IMG/VR virus record: IMGVR_UViG_3300007511_000061
Coordinates: 1-35,551 of that record
Direction: 5' to 3' (one strand)
DNA length: 35,551 nt
From: a virus
Below, one piece after another: positions 15,200 to 21,219 of this stretch. The position numbers were made by a program, and so were the translations under genes. The stretch's first letter is position 1. Every line of letters starts with the position of its first letter. The notes under the pieces were generated by a model. The model was not told the DNA's origin. It made no database searches and saw only the letters and a program-made list of their open reading frames with translations.

Positions 15200-16150
15200 T
15201 TAACTAAACAAACTCAATTGATTCGGATCTTCCTTCTTCATCTGATGGTTCTTCAGTGGTTTGTGATACTCTTCAAACGGAATACTTTTGAATAACGCTT
15301 TATGATTAACCCACCGCTGGAACTTCCGTTGATATTCATTCTTTCTGTCATATGCCATGATAAATGGGTCAGCATCCCATTTGTGTATTTCCATTACCCT
15401 GTGCATGTCCTCTTCAGGCGATGAGTCGTAACCAATCAAGACATAAAACTGTACTTGATAAGGTTTTAATCCTGCCTCCATGATTCTGTTAAATCCTCTG
15501 CGTATAGTCCGTTCATCCTTTATGTTATCCCATGCAAACGTGACTGATTTGTTCTTACCTGAAGCGGAAGAAAAATTGATACTCGCTAAAGCGTGAGCCT
15601 GACGTTCCGATATAATCCTGATGTTCAGTCCTTGGCTAAAATTGACTTTTAGTTTATATTCTTTAATCTCTTCAATGCAGGACTCCCAATTCGGATTACC
15701 AAAAAAATCATTGTCCAGCAACATTAGAAAATTTGAACTCCTTTGAGTCCAAATTTTTGCAATCGATGCCTCACTTCTGGCCTTGCCTTCCTTCTCAGGA
15801 ACAACGCAGAAACTACACTTGAATCTACACCCACGCATAGCGAATCCAAGGTTATGCGGATAGTTATAGAGAGAATAGTCAGGGTCCATAGCATCTACCC
15901 CAGGAGGCAAATTGTTTTTATTATTAAACCCTGTTCCACCTGTAATCATATCAGTTGTCACTTGTGAGCCATCACTAAAATTGAAAATCTTTGATGCATA
16001 AATCTTGTCGTACATACTATGCCGGATAGGCATATACAGTTCTGTTTCATCTCCCCTCTGTTTGTGCCATGCAGACAACTTCATTAAGGGGAGATTCGGA
16101 ATCTTTGAATCCACATCAAAGAGACCGATCAGTCTTCCGCTTGAGTTCAT
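15200..16150 (-). CDS. Radical SAM protein, possible B12-binding-like N-domain
   Basis: 316 residues. G-C-R-F-K-C-S-F-C at 107-115 gives the C-x3-C-x2-C iron-sulfur motif of radical SAM enzymes, followed by barrel-like segments (MLLDNDFFGNP, VNFSQGLNIR, SVTFAWDN, QFYVLIGYDS). The first 60 residues (IGLFDVDSKIPNLPLMKLSAWHK) resemble the cobalamin-binding-domain start seen in MiaB-like and B12-dependent members, but no clear DxHxxG is present. The substrate is unknown; methylthiolation or methylation of RNA, a nucleotide or a protein is possible. AGAGG supports the start. It overlaps the acidic gene upstream by 35 bases. Radical SAM genes are uncommon in phages of this kind. Confidence 0.85.
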   Translation of the reverse strand: MNSSGRLIGLFDVDSKIPNLPLMKLSAWHKQRGDETELYMPIRHSMYDKIYASKIFNFSDGSQVTTDMITGGTGFNNKNNLPPGVDAMDPDYSLYNYPHNLGFAMRGCRFKCSFCVVPEKEGKARSEASIAKIWTQRSSNFLMLLDNDFFGNPNWESCIEEIKEYKLKVNFSQGLNIRIISERQAHALASINFSSASGKNKSVTFAWDNIKDERTIRRGFNRIMEAGLKPYQVQFYVLIGYDSSPEEDMHRVMEIHKWDADPFIMAYDRKNEYQRKFQRWVNHKALFKSIPFEEYHKPLKNHQMKKEDPNQLSLFS

Positions 16151-16601
16151 ATCCTCTAAGGATTGGTTCCACTTCAGCTACAATTGATTCAAACGTATCT
16201 CCGTTCTCAAATTCACTCTGACAATCCCTTAGATACAAAGTTGTCTCTGTGTCTGGTTGATTCTCATCGTCTGCATCAGGGAAGCAACAAAGAATATCTT
16301 CATCATATTCGTCCAAGTAATAGAAGAATCCGTCTGATGGTCTTTGGTAAAACTTCGGTGGAGGTTCCGTCTGTCCGCTTGGGGGGTTAATTAGCTTTTC
16401 CCTGACTCTTTTCAGGCCAATATAATCACTAATGGCTAAGGTCCGTTCTACCTCCTGAGCTTTGTCTGAGTTCTCGTCTATGTCAGAGATTGGGTCATTC
16501 GGATCAATGTAGTATTCATCCTCTAGAAAACGCATTTCATTAAGAATAATTTCACTTACGTTCTCTGCCTGTTTTTCTGTTAATGTGATTGTTATATTCA
16601 T
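16116..16601 (-). CDS. Acidic hypothetical protein, 161 residues
   Basis: Strongly acidic, with Asp/Glu runs at 26-51 and 97-118. The N-terminus (MNITITLTEKQAENVSEIIL) looks like a strand then a helix. AAGGAG precedes the ATG, which overlaps the stop of the zinc microprotein upstream as ATGA. High negative charge in phage early proteins is often seen in DNA mimics, but no homology was recognised. It precedes and overlaps the radical SAM gene, so joint function is possible. Confidence 0.65.
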   Translation of the reverse strand: MNITITLTEKQAENVSEIILNEMRFLEDEYYIDPNDPISDIDENSDKAQEVERTLAISDYIGLKRVREKLINPPSGQTEPPPKFYQRPSDGFFYYLDEYDEDILCCFPDADDENQPDTETTLYLRDCQSEFENGDTFESIVAEVEPILRGYELKRKTDRSL

Positions 16602-16747
16602 ACATCTCCTTCTGTTTCTTCTTCTTCTTCTTTAAAACAAAGAAATCGGTTACTTAAAACTATTTTATTACAGTGTTTGCAAATGTGAGCAAACCAGCAA
16701 TCATTAACCAACTCTTGAAATACTAACTCATGTTCGCAATCTTCCAT
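16598..16747 (-). CDS. 49-residue zinc-finger microprotein
   Basis: H-I-C-K-H-C at residues 21-26, with Cys4, Cys17 and Cys37, gives a possible zinc site. The tail holds a run of glutamates encoded by GAA repeats that also lie in front of the next gene's ribosome site. AAGGAAC lies seven bases before the ATG, and the stop shares ATGA with the acidic gene downstream. Unrecognised. Confidence 0.6.
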   Translation of the reverse strand: MEDCEHELVFQELVNDCWFAHICKHCNKIVLSNRFLCFKEEEEETEGDV

Positions 16748-16748
16748 G

Positions 16749-17345
16749 TCAGTTCCTTACTCTGCCAGATTGTTTTTTCCATACCATCAGGTCTTTCTCT
16801 GCGACACTCTTGCCCTCTGGTAATAGTTCCTTAAACATAGCCAAACATTCTTCTTCTATTTGCTTATAGCGTTTTCCTGGTTTGGGTGTACTCTTTGGAA
16901 CATCTGCTCCGTTATCCCTCATCCAAGATAAAATGTGAGTGTCCAATGGGATGCACTCACAATCCTTCACGGAATGCAACATGAAGAACCTTGCGGTCTT
17001 TGGTCCCATTCTTTTCTCAAGGACTTCTACCGGAAGGTTCAGAAGGATATCCTTCTCAATCTCAAAACGCATTTTGTCAATATGCGTTCCAATTCTGGTA
17101 TGTTGACCAGTATTGAAAGATTGAAAGAACTCCTGAATTAGAAACCTGTTTTCATGGTTCTGAACAATCCATGTCAGGATATCTCTCCTTCCATCTGTTT
17201 TCTCAAAAACACTCATACAAATCTCTTCAAGTTTAGACGAAGCAACATCAGAGTTCTTCCCTGCAACAAGTATTGCGAACAAAGCAAACTGTTCAGTCTG
17301 TTCCTTAGTGCGGTTGAAGTTAGTCACTTCTGTTGGGGTAATCAT
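16749..17345 (-). CDS. HhH-GPD DNA glycosylase / AP lyase-like protein
   Basis: 198 residues. M-G-P-K-T-A-R-F-F (113-121) is the hairpin of the helix-hairpin-helix, and I-P-L-D-T-H-I-L (132-139) carries the catalytic Asp135. Lys116 occupies the position of Lys120 in the GRKTA motif of E. coli Nth, so a bifunctional glycosylase/AP lyase mechanism is plausible. The four-cysteine Fe-S loop of Nth is absent. Such an enzyme removes damaged or modified bases. In a phage this could repair its own DNA or attack modified bases in host or rival DNA. AAGGAGG supports the ATG, and a promoter with the shared spacer box sits directly upstream. It is the first gene of its transcript. Confidence 0.75.
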   Translation of the reverse strand: MITPTEVTNFNRTKEQTEQFALFAILVAGKNSDVASSKLEEICMSVFEKTDGRRDILTWIVQNHENRFLIQEFFQSFNTGQHTRIGTHIDKMRFEIEKDILLNLPVEVLEKRMGPKTARFFMLHSVKDCECIPLDTHILSWMRDNGADVPKSTPKPGKRYKQIEEECLAMFKELLPEGKSVAEKDLMVWKKQSGRVRN

Positions 17346-17379
17346 GCAACCTCCTTGCTTTCTAGTTGAGGATGTATTA

Positions 17380-17408
17380 AACGTAAACCATTTTTACCTA
17401 ACAGTCAA
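17380..17408 (-). promoter_or_regulatory. Promoter with GTTAGGTAAAAATGG spacer box before the glycosylase
   Basis: TTGACT (17408-17403), a 17-base spacer, TACGTT (17385-17380) on the minus strand. The spacer GTTAGGTAAAAATGG differs by one base from that of the 14573-14600 promoter, and TCTTG also precedes it in both. Downstream lie AAGGAGG and the glycosylase ATG. Confidence 0.6.
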
Positions 17409-17410
17409 GA

Positions 17411-17746
17411 TCAATTTTCTAATTCAGACAATATCTTACTGCAGATATCCTGCAAAGCCTGTTTACGTCCCTGTTCCCTGCCTTGGAAAAAGCCAGTACT
17501 GTAGTTTATGCGGTCCTTTGAATCCTGGTTTCGCCTTAAATAGACACGAACTGTCTGTGACTCCTTGACAGGATACCCATAAGGAAAGTCCTGCCAACGT
17601 CTTCCCTCTTTCAGCTTCTGTCCTTTGGTATCAATTCGGTGATACTTATCCTTATTAATGTACTTATTTAAGAGCTTTCTAAAAAGCTTTCCCTCTTCAT
17701 TATTAGGGATATCACAAAAGTCATATTTATATGGTTTCTGAGCCAT
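17411..17746 (-). CDS. Basic hypothetical protein, 111 residues
   Basis: Rich in Lys, Arg, Tyr and Asp, with segments KLFRKLLNKYINKDKYHRID and TVRVYLRRNQDSKDR and a C-terminal helix. It is probably a nucleic-acid-binding phage protein by charge; no motif is recognised. AAGGAAC precedes the ATG. It ends just before the glycosylase promoter. Confidence 0.7.
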   Translation of the reverse strand: MAQKPYKYDFCDIPNNEEGKLFRKLLNKYINKDKYHRIDTKGQKLKEGRRWQDFPYGYPVKESQTVRVYLRRNQDSKDRINYSTGFFQGREQGRKQALQDICSKILSELEN

Positions 17747-17786
17747 TCTGTTCCTTGCGATGATAGTTAAGTGATAGTGAATGAAT

Positions 17787-17939
17787 TCAAGATCGATGCT
17801 GCTCTAGTTCCTTCTTGAGTTTACGGACCTTCCATGCAAGTTCTTCACGAAGGAAGTTGTCCCTGGATTTATTAATGCGATCCGTTAGATCCGAAATCTG
17901 AAGACGGAGATTGTATGCGGTATTTTTGGGAGGTCTCAT
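17787..17939 (-). CDS. 50-residue coiled-coil protein
   Basis: AGGAGG lies five bases before the ATG, and the ATG overlaps the upstream stop (ATGA). After MRPPKNTAYN nearly the whole chain is one charged helix with heptad-spaced Leu/Ile (LRLQISDLTDRINKS, then LREELAWKVRKLKKELEQ). It is probably a small dimeric helical protein. Unrecognised. Confidence 0.7.
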   Translation of the reverse strand: MRPPKNTAYNLRLQISDLTDRINKSRDNFLREELAWKVRKLKKELEQHRS

Positions 17940-18058
17940 GGTTTCCTCCTGCATTTATAACAGGTCCATGTGTGTTCCTCTTGCTGAGGATAAAACCATG
18001 TGGAGAGTCTGGATTTAATACATCCAGTACACTTGAGAAGTTTGTATTTAAGTTTCAT
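17936..18058 (-). CDS. 40-residue zinc-ribbon microprotein
   Basis: C-T-G-C at 10-13 and C-Y-K-C at 33-36 form a clean two-pair zinc ribbon separated by 19 residues. AAGGAG precedes the ATG, and both ends share start-stop overlaps with neighbours. It is small and very basic at the end (RRKP), which suggests nucleic-acid contact, but no function is known. Confidence 0.7.
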   Translation of the reverse strand: MKLKYKLLKCTGCIKSRLSTWFYPQQEEHTWTCYKCRRKP

Positions 18059-18222
18059 TTTGTTCTCCTTTCTATTTCTTTTTCTACATCTACTAAATGA
18101 GAGAGATTCATCACTCTCATTGAGTCACTGTAATAATCCTTATCAAGGCATGATTGCAACGACTTTTTAAATACATACAATTGCTTTAAATCAAATTGTT
18201 TAATCCAATTAGAATAAACCAT
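18055..18222 (-). CDS. Hypothetical 55-residue protein
   Basis: MVYSNWIKQFDLKQLYVFKK opens a helical, aromatic sequence. The last 14 codons (LVDVEKEIERRTK) coincide with a DNA repeat that also contains the next gene's ribosome site. AAGGAG precedes the ATG, and the stop overlaps the next ATG. It overlaps the upstream gene by 37 bases. Unrecognised. Confidence 0.6.
   Translation of the reverse strand: MVYSNWIKQFDLKQLYVFKKSLQSCLDKDYYSDSMRVMNLSHLVDVEKEIERRTK
18061..18094. repeat. Direct repeat copy A carrying a gene end and ribosome site
   Basis: On the minus strand AGTAGATGTAGAAAAAGAAA, a six-base insert, then AGGAGAACA. The same sequence without the six-base insert occurs at 18225-18252. Each copy encodes VDVEKE plus the AAGGAG site for the following gene. 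Confidence 0.6.
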
Positions 18223-18347
18223 CTTGTTCTCCTTTCTTTTTCTACATCTACTCGTTTACATTTAGTGCAGACACCATTTTTTATAAATCCATTACATTCA
18301 ACAACTCTCTTATAAACTTGGATTTTAGCTCTACATTGTTCCTTCAT
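18186..18347 (-). CDS. 53-residue zinc-motif protein
   Basis: Cys5, Cys18, Cys27 and Cys30 (C-T-K-C) could bind one zinc. The start shares ATGA with the upstream stop, and GGAG lies just before. The last 12 residues (TRWFILIGLNNLI) lie inside the next gene in another frame, overlapping it by 37 bases; they may have been added when a nearby duplication changed the stop. Confidence 0.6.
   Translation of the reverse strand: MKEQCRAKIQVYKRVVECNGFIKNGVCTKCKRVDVEKERRTRWFILIGLNNLI
18225..18252. repeat. Direct repeat copy B carrying a gene end and ribosome site
   Basis: 28 bases that match copy A (18061-18094) apart from a six-base gap. The spacing equals about one small gene, so it probably arose by tandem duplication or recombination between gene ends. 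Confidence 0.6.
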
Positions 18348-18574
18348 ATTCTCTCCTTAATTATGATGTCATTCATTAAAGACTTTATTTTTGATAGATC
18401 TTTAATCACTTCTCTCCTTACCTTATTGCTGGCGTTGATGTTACCGAAATCTTGCTCATATCTTCTTATCATTTTAGTTATACTCTCTTGAATAGTTTCA
18501 ATCTGTCTTGATCGGATTTCTACTCTCATTTGATCCCTTTCATATTTGTAATTTTTATTATCAATCCAAGTCAT
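18344..18574 (-). CDS. Coiled-coil hypothetical protein, 76 residues
   Basis: A long charged helix (IETIQESITKMIRRYEQDFGNI, then VIKDLSKIKSLMNDIIIKERI) with heptad hydrophobics. The start at 18574 is chosen because AAAGGGAC lies ten bases upstream and the ATG at 18622 has no site and overlaps the previous gene by 32 bases. Either start is possible. The stop shares ATGA with the next gene. Confidence 0.65.
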   Translation of the reverse strand: MTWIDNKNYKYERDQMRVEIRSRQIETIQESITKMIRRYEQDFGNINASNKVRREVIKDLSKIKSLMNDIIIKERI

Positions 18575-18590
18575 TGATCTTTGTCCCTTT

Positions 18591-18761
18591 CTATGTTGCT
18601 CCTTCTTTAATAGGTTTGCCATTCTTGGATATTATTCCGTTGTAACCTTTTGTTCTCATGTAATTAAGAAAACGTAATGCATCTGAATATTCTTTGTACA
18701 AGAAAACAAATATTTTGCCTCTCTTGCTTCTAGCAAGTTTTAATTCTAAGTATTCATCCAT
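18591..18761 (-). CDS. Hypothetical 56-residue protein
   Basis: AAGGAAC precedes the ATG at good spacing. The sequence has a strand (GKIFVFLYKEY) then a helix and a basic tail (ISKNGKPIKEGAT). The compact alpha/beta look suggests a real folded microprotein. No family is recognised. Confidence 0.65.
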   Translation of the reverse strand: MDEYLELKLARSKRGKIFVFLYKEYSDALRFLNYMRTKGYNGIISKNGKPIKEGAT

Positions 18762-18769
18762 CTTGTTCC

Positions 18770-18976
18770 TTATTCATCATCGTTTAAAAGCATTTCGTTC
18801 TTATGTAATATCTCTCTAAAATCTCTATTATTTCCTAATCCTATCCATCGCATTAATGCACCAATCACTTCGTTCTCGCTATAAATACCTTCTTCTATTC
18901 TTTCAAGAATGAGGTCACCATAATCTTTTTTTTCGTTATACTTCCTGTTCCTTTTGTAAAAGGTTAAAAGCGTCAT
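18770..18976 (-). CDS. Hypothetical protein, 68 residues
   Basis: The ATG at 18976 has AAGGATT at good spacing; an ATG ten codons upstream (19006) has none and lengthens the overlap. Contents are a helical pair, LILERIEEGIYSENEVIGAL, followed by MRWIGLGNNRDFREIL. It is acidic at the end. Unrecognised. Confidence 0.6.
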   Translation of the reverse strand: MTLLTFYKRNRKYNEKKDYGDLILERIEEGIYSENEVIGALMRWIGLGNNRDFREILHKNEMLLNDDE

Positions 18977-19154
18977 GTAATCCTTGGGTATAGATGAATG
19001 CTTCATCTAAAGTTTTGCAGATAAACTTCTCATGCATTGAGAAGTACCCTCGTTCCCCTGTTCCAAATTTGTGATATCCATCACTCACATGATGGATACC
19101 TGTTTTTTTACAGACTCTTTTAATAAAGTCTTTTTTCTCTTTAGTACTATACAT
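18936..19154 (-). CDS. Hypothetical protein, 72 residues
   Basis: The ATG at 19154 follows GGGAGG at good spacing and lies at the stop of the gene upstream; the frame itself opens further upstream. The sequence is basic at the N-terminus (MYSTKEKKDFIKRVCKKTG) with a beta-like centre (GYHKFGTGERGYFSM) and a helical end. The FGTGERGYF turn may be a small ligand-binding loop. Unrecognised. Confidence 0.6.
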   Translation of the reverse strand: MYSTKEKKDFIKRVCKKTGIHHVSDGYHKFGTGERGYFSMHEKFICKTLDEAFIYTQGLHDAFNLLQKEQEV

Positions 19155-19323
19155 CTTGTACCTCCCATTGTTCTTTGTTTTTGTCCCAAGAAACTTCCAC
19201 AACCTCATTTAAATCAACAGCGTTTACCTGTTCACCATTTTGGTTTTCATACTCCCATCCGGTGTAAGAATCCACACTACCGGTATTTACGTTCATGTAC
19301 ATTCGCTCTTTGGTTTTTTCCAT
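19147..19323 (-). CDS. Hypothetical 58-residue protein
   Basis: GGAG seven bases before the ATG at 19323 sets the start; a TTG two codons earlier is less likely. After a basic start it is acidic and beta-like (NVNTGSVDSYTGWEYENQNG, then VVEVSWDKNKEQWEV), perhaps a small barrel. Unrecognised. Confidence 0.6.
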   Translation of the reverse strand: MEKTKERMYMNVNTGSVDSYTGWEYENQNGEQVNAVDLNEVVEVSWDKNKEQWEVQDV

Positions 19324-19341
19324 TTTCAATCTCCATCTGTT

Positions 19342-19626
19342 TTAGATGTAAGGAACATAAAGATTCTCCTCTTTATCTAATTTATTAATCAGCTTTGATA
19401 CTCGGACTGCACCTTCATTCCTACCATCAACGTAACGTGCATTCTCGTACCCTTTAATGATTTCAATTAGTGTTCGAATAACACTGGCTTGATGAGTTAA
19501 GTGCTGGACAAATAGTTTGTCTAGAAATGCATCTATTAACTCTCTGTTATTTGTGGTTTGATAATTCCTGAATAATTCAATTACTTGATCGACTGATTCG
19601 TTTAGTTCTTCTTTCATCCTGTTCAT
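19342..19626 (-). CDS. Helical hypothetical protein, 94 residues
   Basis: GGAGCATAACA leads into the ATG. The chain is all-helical (VDQVIELFRNYQ, ELIDAFLDKLFVQHL, SVIRTLIEIIKGY) with an acidic/basic balance. It lies two bases after the gene at 19629-19844. No known family. Confidence 0.65.
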   Translation of the reverse strand: MNRMKEELNESVDQVIELFRNYQTTNNRELIDAFLDKLFVQHLTHQASVIRTLIEIIKGYENARYVDGRNEGAVRVSKLINKLDKEENLYVPYI

Positions 19627-19628
19627 TG

Positions 19629-19844
19629 TTATGCTCCAATAAGTTGTTTAACTTCCATCACTGTTTTAATGATTCCCACGTTATAAGAAACATCTTCAAC
19701 TGCATCTGCGTCTTGCACAGTTTGCATATCAACCTCACCATGCTCATCCAGTTCTAATCCGTAATCCTCACAGATTATTGATCTGGCTATAAATAGCTTA
19801 AAGTTAAGCTTTTGAATTAATTCTGATCGTTCTTCTACACTCAT
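19629..19844 (-). CDS. Hypothetical acidic protein, 71 residues
   Basis: GGAG precedes the ATG. Helix-acidic loop-helix layout: LIQKLNFKLFIARSII, then EDYGLELDEHGEVD, then GIIKTVMEVKQLIG. Unrecognised, and part of the run of closely spaced small early genes. Confidence 0.6.
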   Translation of the reverse strand: MSVEERSELIQKLNFKLFIARSIICEDYGLELDEHGEVDMQTVQDADAVEDVSYNVGIIKTVMEVKQLIGA

Positions 19845-19851
19845 AATGCTC

Positions 19852-20145
19852 CTATGAAATGATTTGATAATGATTTATTTGTTTTGTTATCCACCTATCG
19901 CAGTACTCTAGATGTTCTCCAGTACTGAAAGTGATGTTCGCTACTCTCTGTATAAAGCGAACTATTAGATGGTTGTTCTTTCTGGTGACAAACTGTCTCC
20001 AATCTGTCCCCTTCCATCGTTCTGCTTGTTCCCTTGCAAAGGATTCCATCTCATTCAGTAGTGCAACGGCATCCTCTCCTGAATACATATCAAGATGAAT
20101 CTCTTTGCGGACTCTTAACCCTTGATATTCTCTGACTTTAATCAT
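19852..20145 (-). CDS. Hypothetical protein, 97 residues
   Basis: The ATG at 20145 shares ATGA with the stop of the methyltransferase-like gene; an ATG four codons earlier is less likely. The protein has an amphipathic helix (VALLNEMESFAREQAERW) and a beta-rich second half (NHLIVRFIQRVANITFS). It is probably translated with the upstream gene. Unrecognised. Confidence 0.65.
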   Translation of the reverse strand: MIKVREYQGLRVRKEIHLDMYSGEDAVALLNEMESFAREQAERWKGTDWRQFVTRKNNHLIVRFIQRVANITFSTGEHLEYCDRWITKQINHYQIIS

Positions 20146-20750
20146 ACTGCACCCCACTGGTCAGCCATTGCTTTAGCGATTCCCTTGTAAGTTTTAGAAC
20201 GGAGTTTCCACCTGTCAGCACTAGGTGGGAGAGAGTGACAGTAGCCGAATCTACCTTCAACTACGTTGGTAGGTTCCAGTTTGGGCAAACCCTTCAACCA
20301 GAGACATGTCCGCTTTGTTTCTCCGTGTCCAAACTGCCAAGGCTGAATGGTTTGATTAGGTTTTCTGATCTTGGATGAGATCACAGAAACTGGGTTTTCT
20401 AATGCTATTTGAGGTATGTCTGCATCTAATAAGATGCGGACGAATTCAAGAGCTTCTTTCTGTTCCTTTCGTTTGTTCTTAAACCATCTTGCACCACTGA
20501 CCGCAAGGTGAGTGCAGGGAGGGTGAGCGATCATCAAATCCCATCCAAGATTAATCAGTTCAATCACGTTCCCTCTGTAGTGAGGGACAGATGGTTCCTC
20601 TGTAGGTAACAAGTCACAGGAGACCACAAAACAACCATTATCCTGAAAAGCTTTTGACACTGTTCCTGAGTGTTCACATGCTAACAAAACACACTTTTTT
20701 TCTTGTTCCTTTGCTATAGCTAAATACCTTTTTATTTCTGGAATAAACAT
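20142..20750 (-). CDS. Methyltransferase-like phage protein (C5-MTase-related, PPC motif)
   Basis: 202 residues. VLLACEHSGTVSKAFQDNG fits an AdoMet-binding motif I, C-D-L-L-P a second binding site, and GWDLMIAHPPCTHLAVSG with Cys79 resembles the PCQ catalytic loop of cytosine-C5 methyltransferases. IALENPVSV corresponds to the ENV motif, and QTIQPWQFGHGETKRTCLWL to a conserved later block. These short proteins are common in phages and are usually left hypothetical; whether they methylate DNA is not established. There is no target-recognition domain, so it may act with another protein or on nucleotides. AGGAAC supports the start, and ATGA couples it to the next gene. Confidence 0.7.
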   Translation of the reverse strand: MFIPEIKRYLAIAKEQEKKCVLLACEHSGTVSKAFQDNGCFVVSCDLLPTEEPSVPHYRGNVIELINLGWDLMIAHPPCTHLAVSGARWFKNKRKEQKEALEFVRILLDADIPQIALENPVSVISSKIRKPNQTIQPWQFGHGETKRTCLWLKGLPKLEPTNVVEGRFGYCHSLPPSADRWKLRSKTYKGIAKAMADQWGAV

Positions 20751-20759
20751 ATTTAGTTC

Positions 20760-20843
20760 CTATTGAATGAGTGAATTAAGATTGAAAAAAATTGCATACA
20801 TTCCAAGAGTGATGCCTAGTAAAATTATTTGATATTCTTTCAT
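20760..20843 (-). CDS. Possible 27-residue membrane microprotein
   Basis: MKEYQIILLGITLGMYAIFF plus NLNSLIQ: a short charged start, one hydrophobic span and a polar end. Upstream GGATAAAACTT is a weak ribosome site. It fills the gap between two genes of the same strand and resembles the other tiny membrane frames. Confidence 0.45.
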   Translation of the reverse strand: MKEYQIILLGITLGMYAIFFNLNSLIQ

Positions 20844-20858
20844 AAGTTTTATCCGTCA

Positions 20859-21065
20859 TTAGTTCTGATATTTGAGTGCAATTTTAATCTGGTCCCTGTT
20901 CCAGATAATCATGTCTGAATGCACTTTATCTGTTCTTGTTCCATTGAACGGAACTAGTTTGAATCCTTCATCTGCTTTGAAATATTCCGCATTTGTTTTC
21001 AGTGCTTGTTCTGCCTCTTGTTTGAAGTGCTTACACTTCCAGTAAATAGGATGAATAAATTTCAT
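20859..21065 (-). CDS. Hypothetical protein, 68 residues
   Basis: Basic with several aromatics (MKFIHPIYWKCKHFKQEAEQ) and an alpha/beta layout. GGAGCAAGACAA precedes the ATG, which shares ATGA with the stop of the coiled-coil gene upstream. Unrecognised. Confidence 0.65.
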   Translation of the reverse strand: MKFIHPIYWKCKHFKQEAEQALKTNAEYFKADEGFKLVPFNGTRTDKVHSDMIIWNRDQIKIALKYQN

Positions 21066-21205
21066 TTGTCTTGCTCCAATTGTTTGAGTTGATAGTTGAT
21101 GTTTTGATACTCTTCTATTGTTTCATTAATCCGATCATCTAATTCATCAAGCTTCTCTATTTCTCTTTGAAGTATCTGTTCAAAGGTCTCTCCTTTTTCT
21201 TCCAT
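21062..21205 (-). CDS. 47-residue coiled-coil protein
   Basis: Almost the entire chain is a heptad-repeat helix (FEQILQREIEKLDELDDRIN, then ETIEEYQNINYQLKQLEQ). AAGGAAC lies five bases before the ATG, and the stop overlaps the next gene as ATGA. It is likely a dimeric accessory protein; unrecognised. Confidence 0.7.
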   Translation of the reverse strand: MEEKGETFEQILQREIEKLDELDDRINETIEEYQNINYQLKQLEQDK

Positions 21206-21219
21206 GTTGTTCCTTTTTT

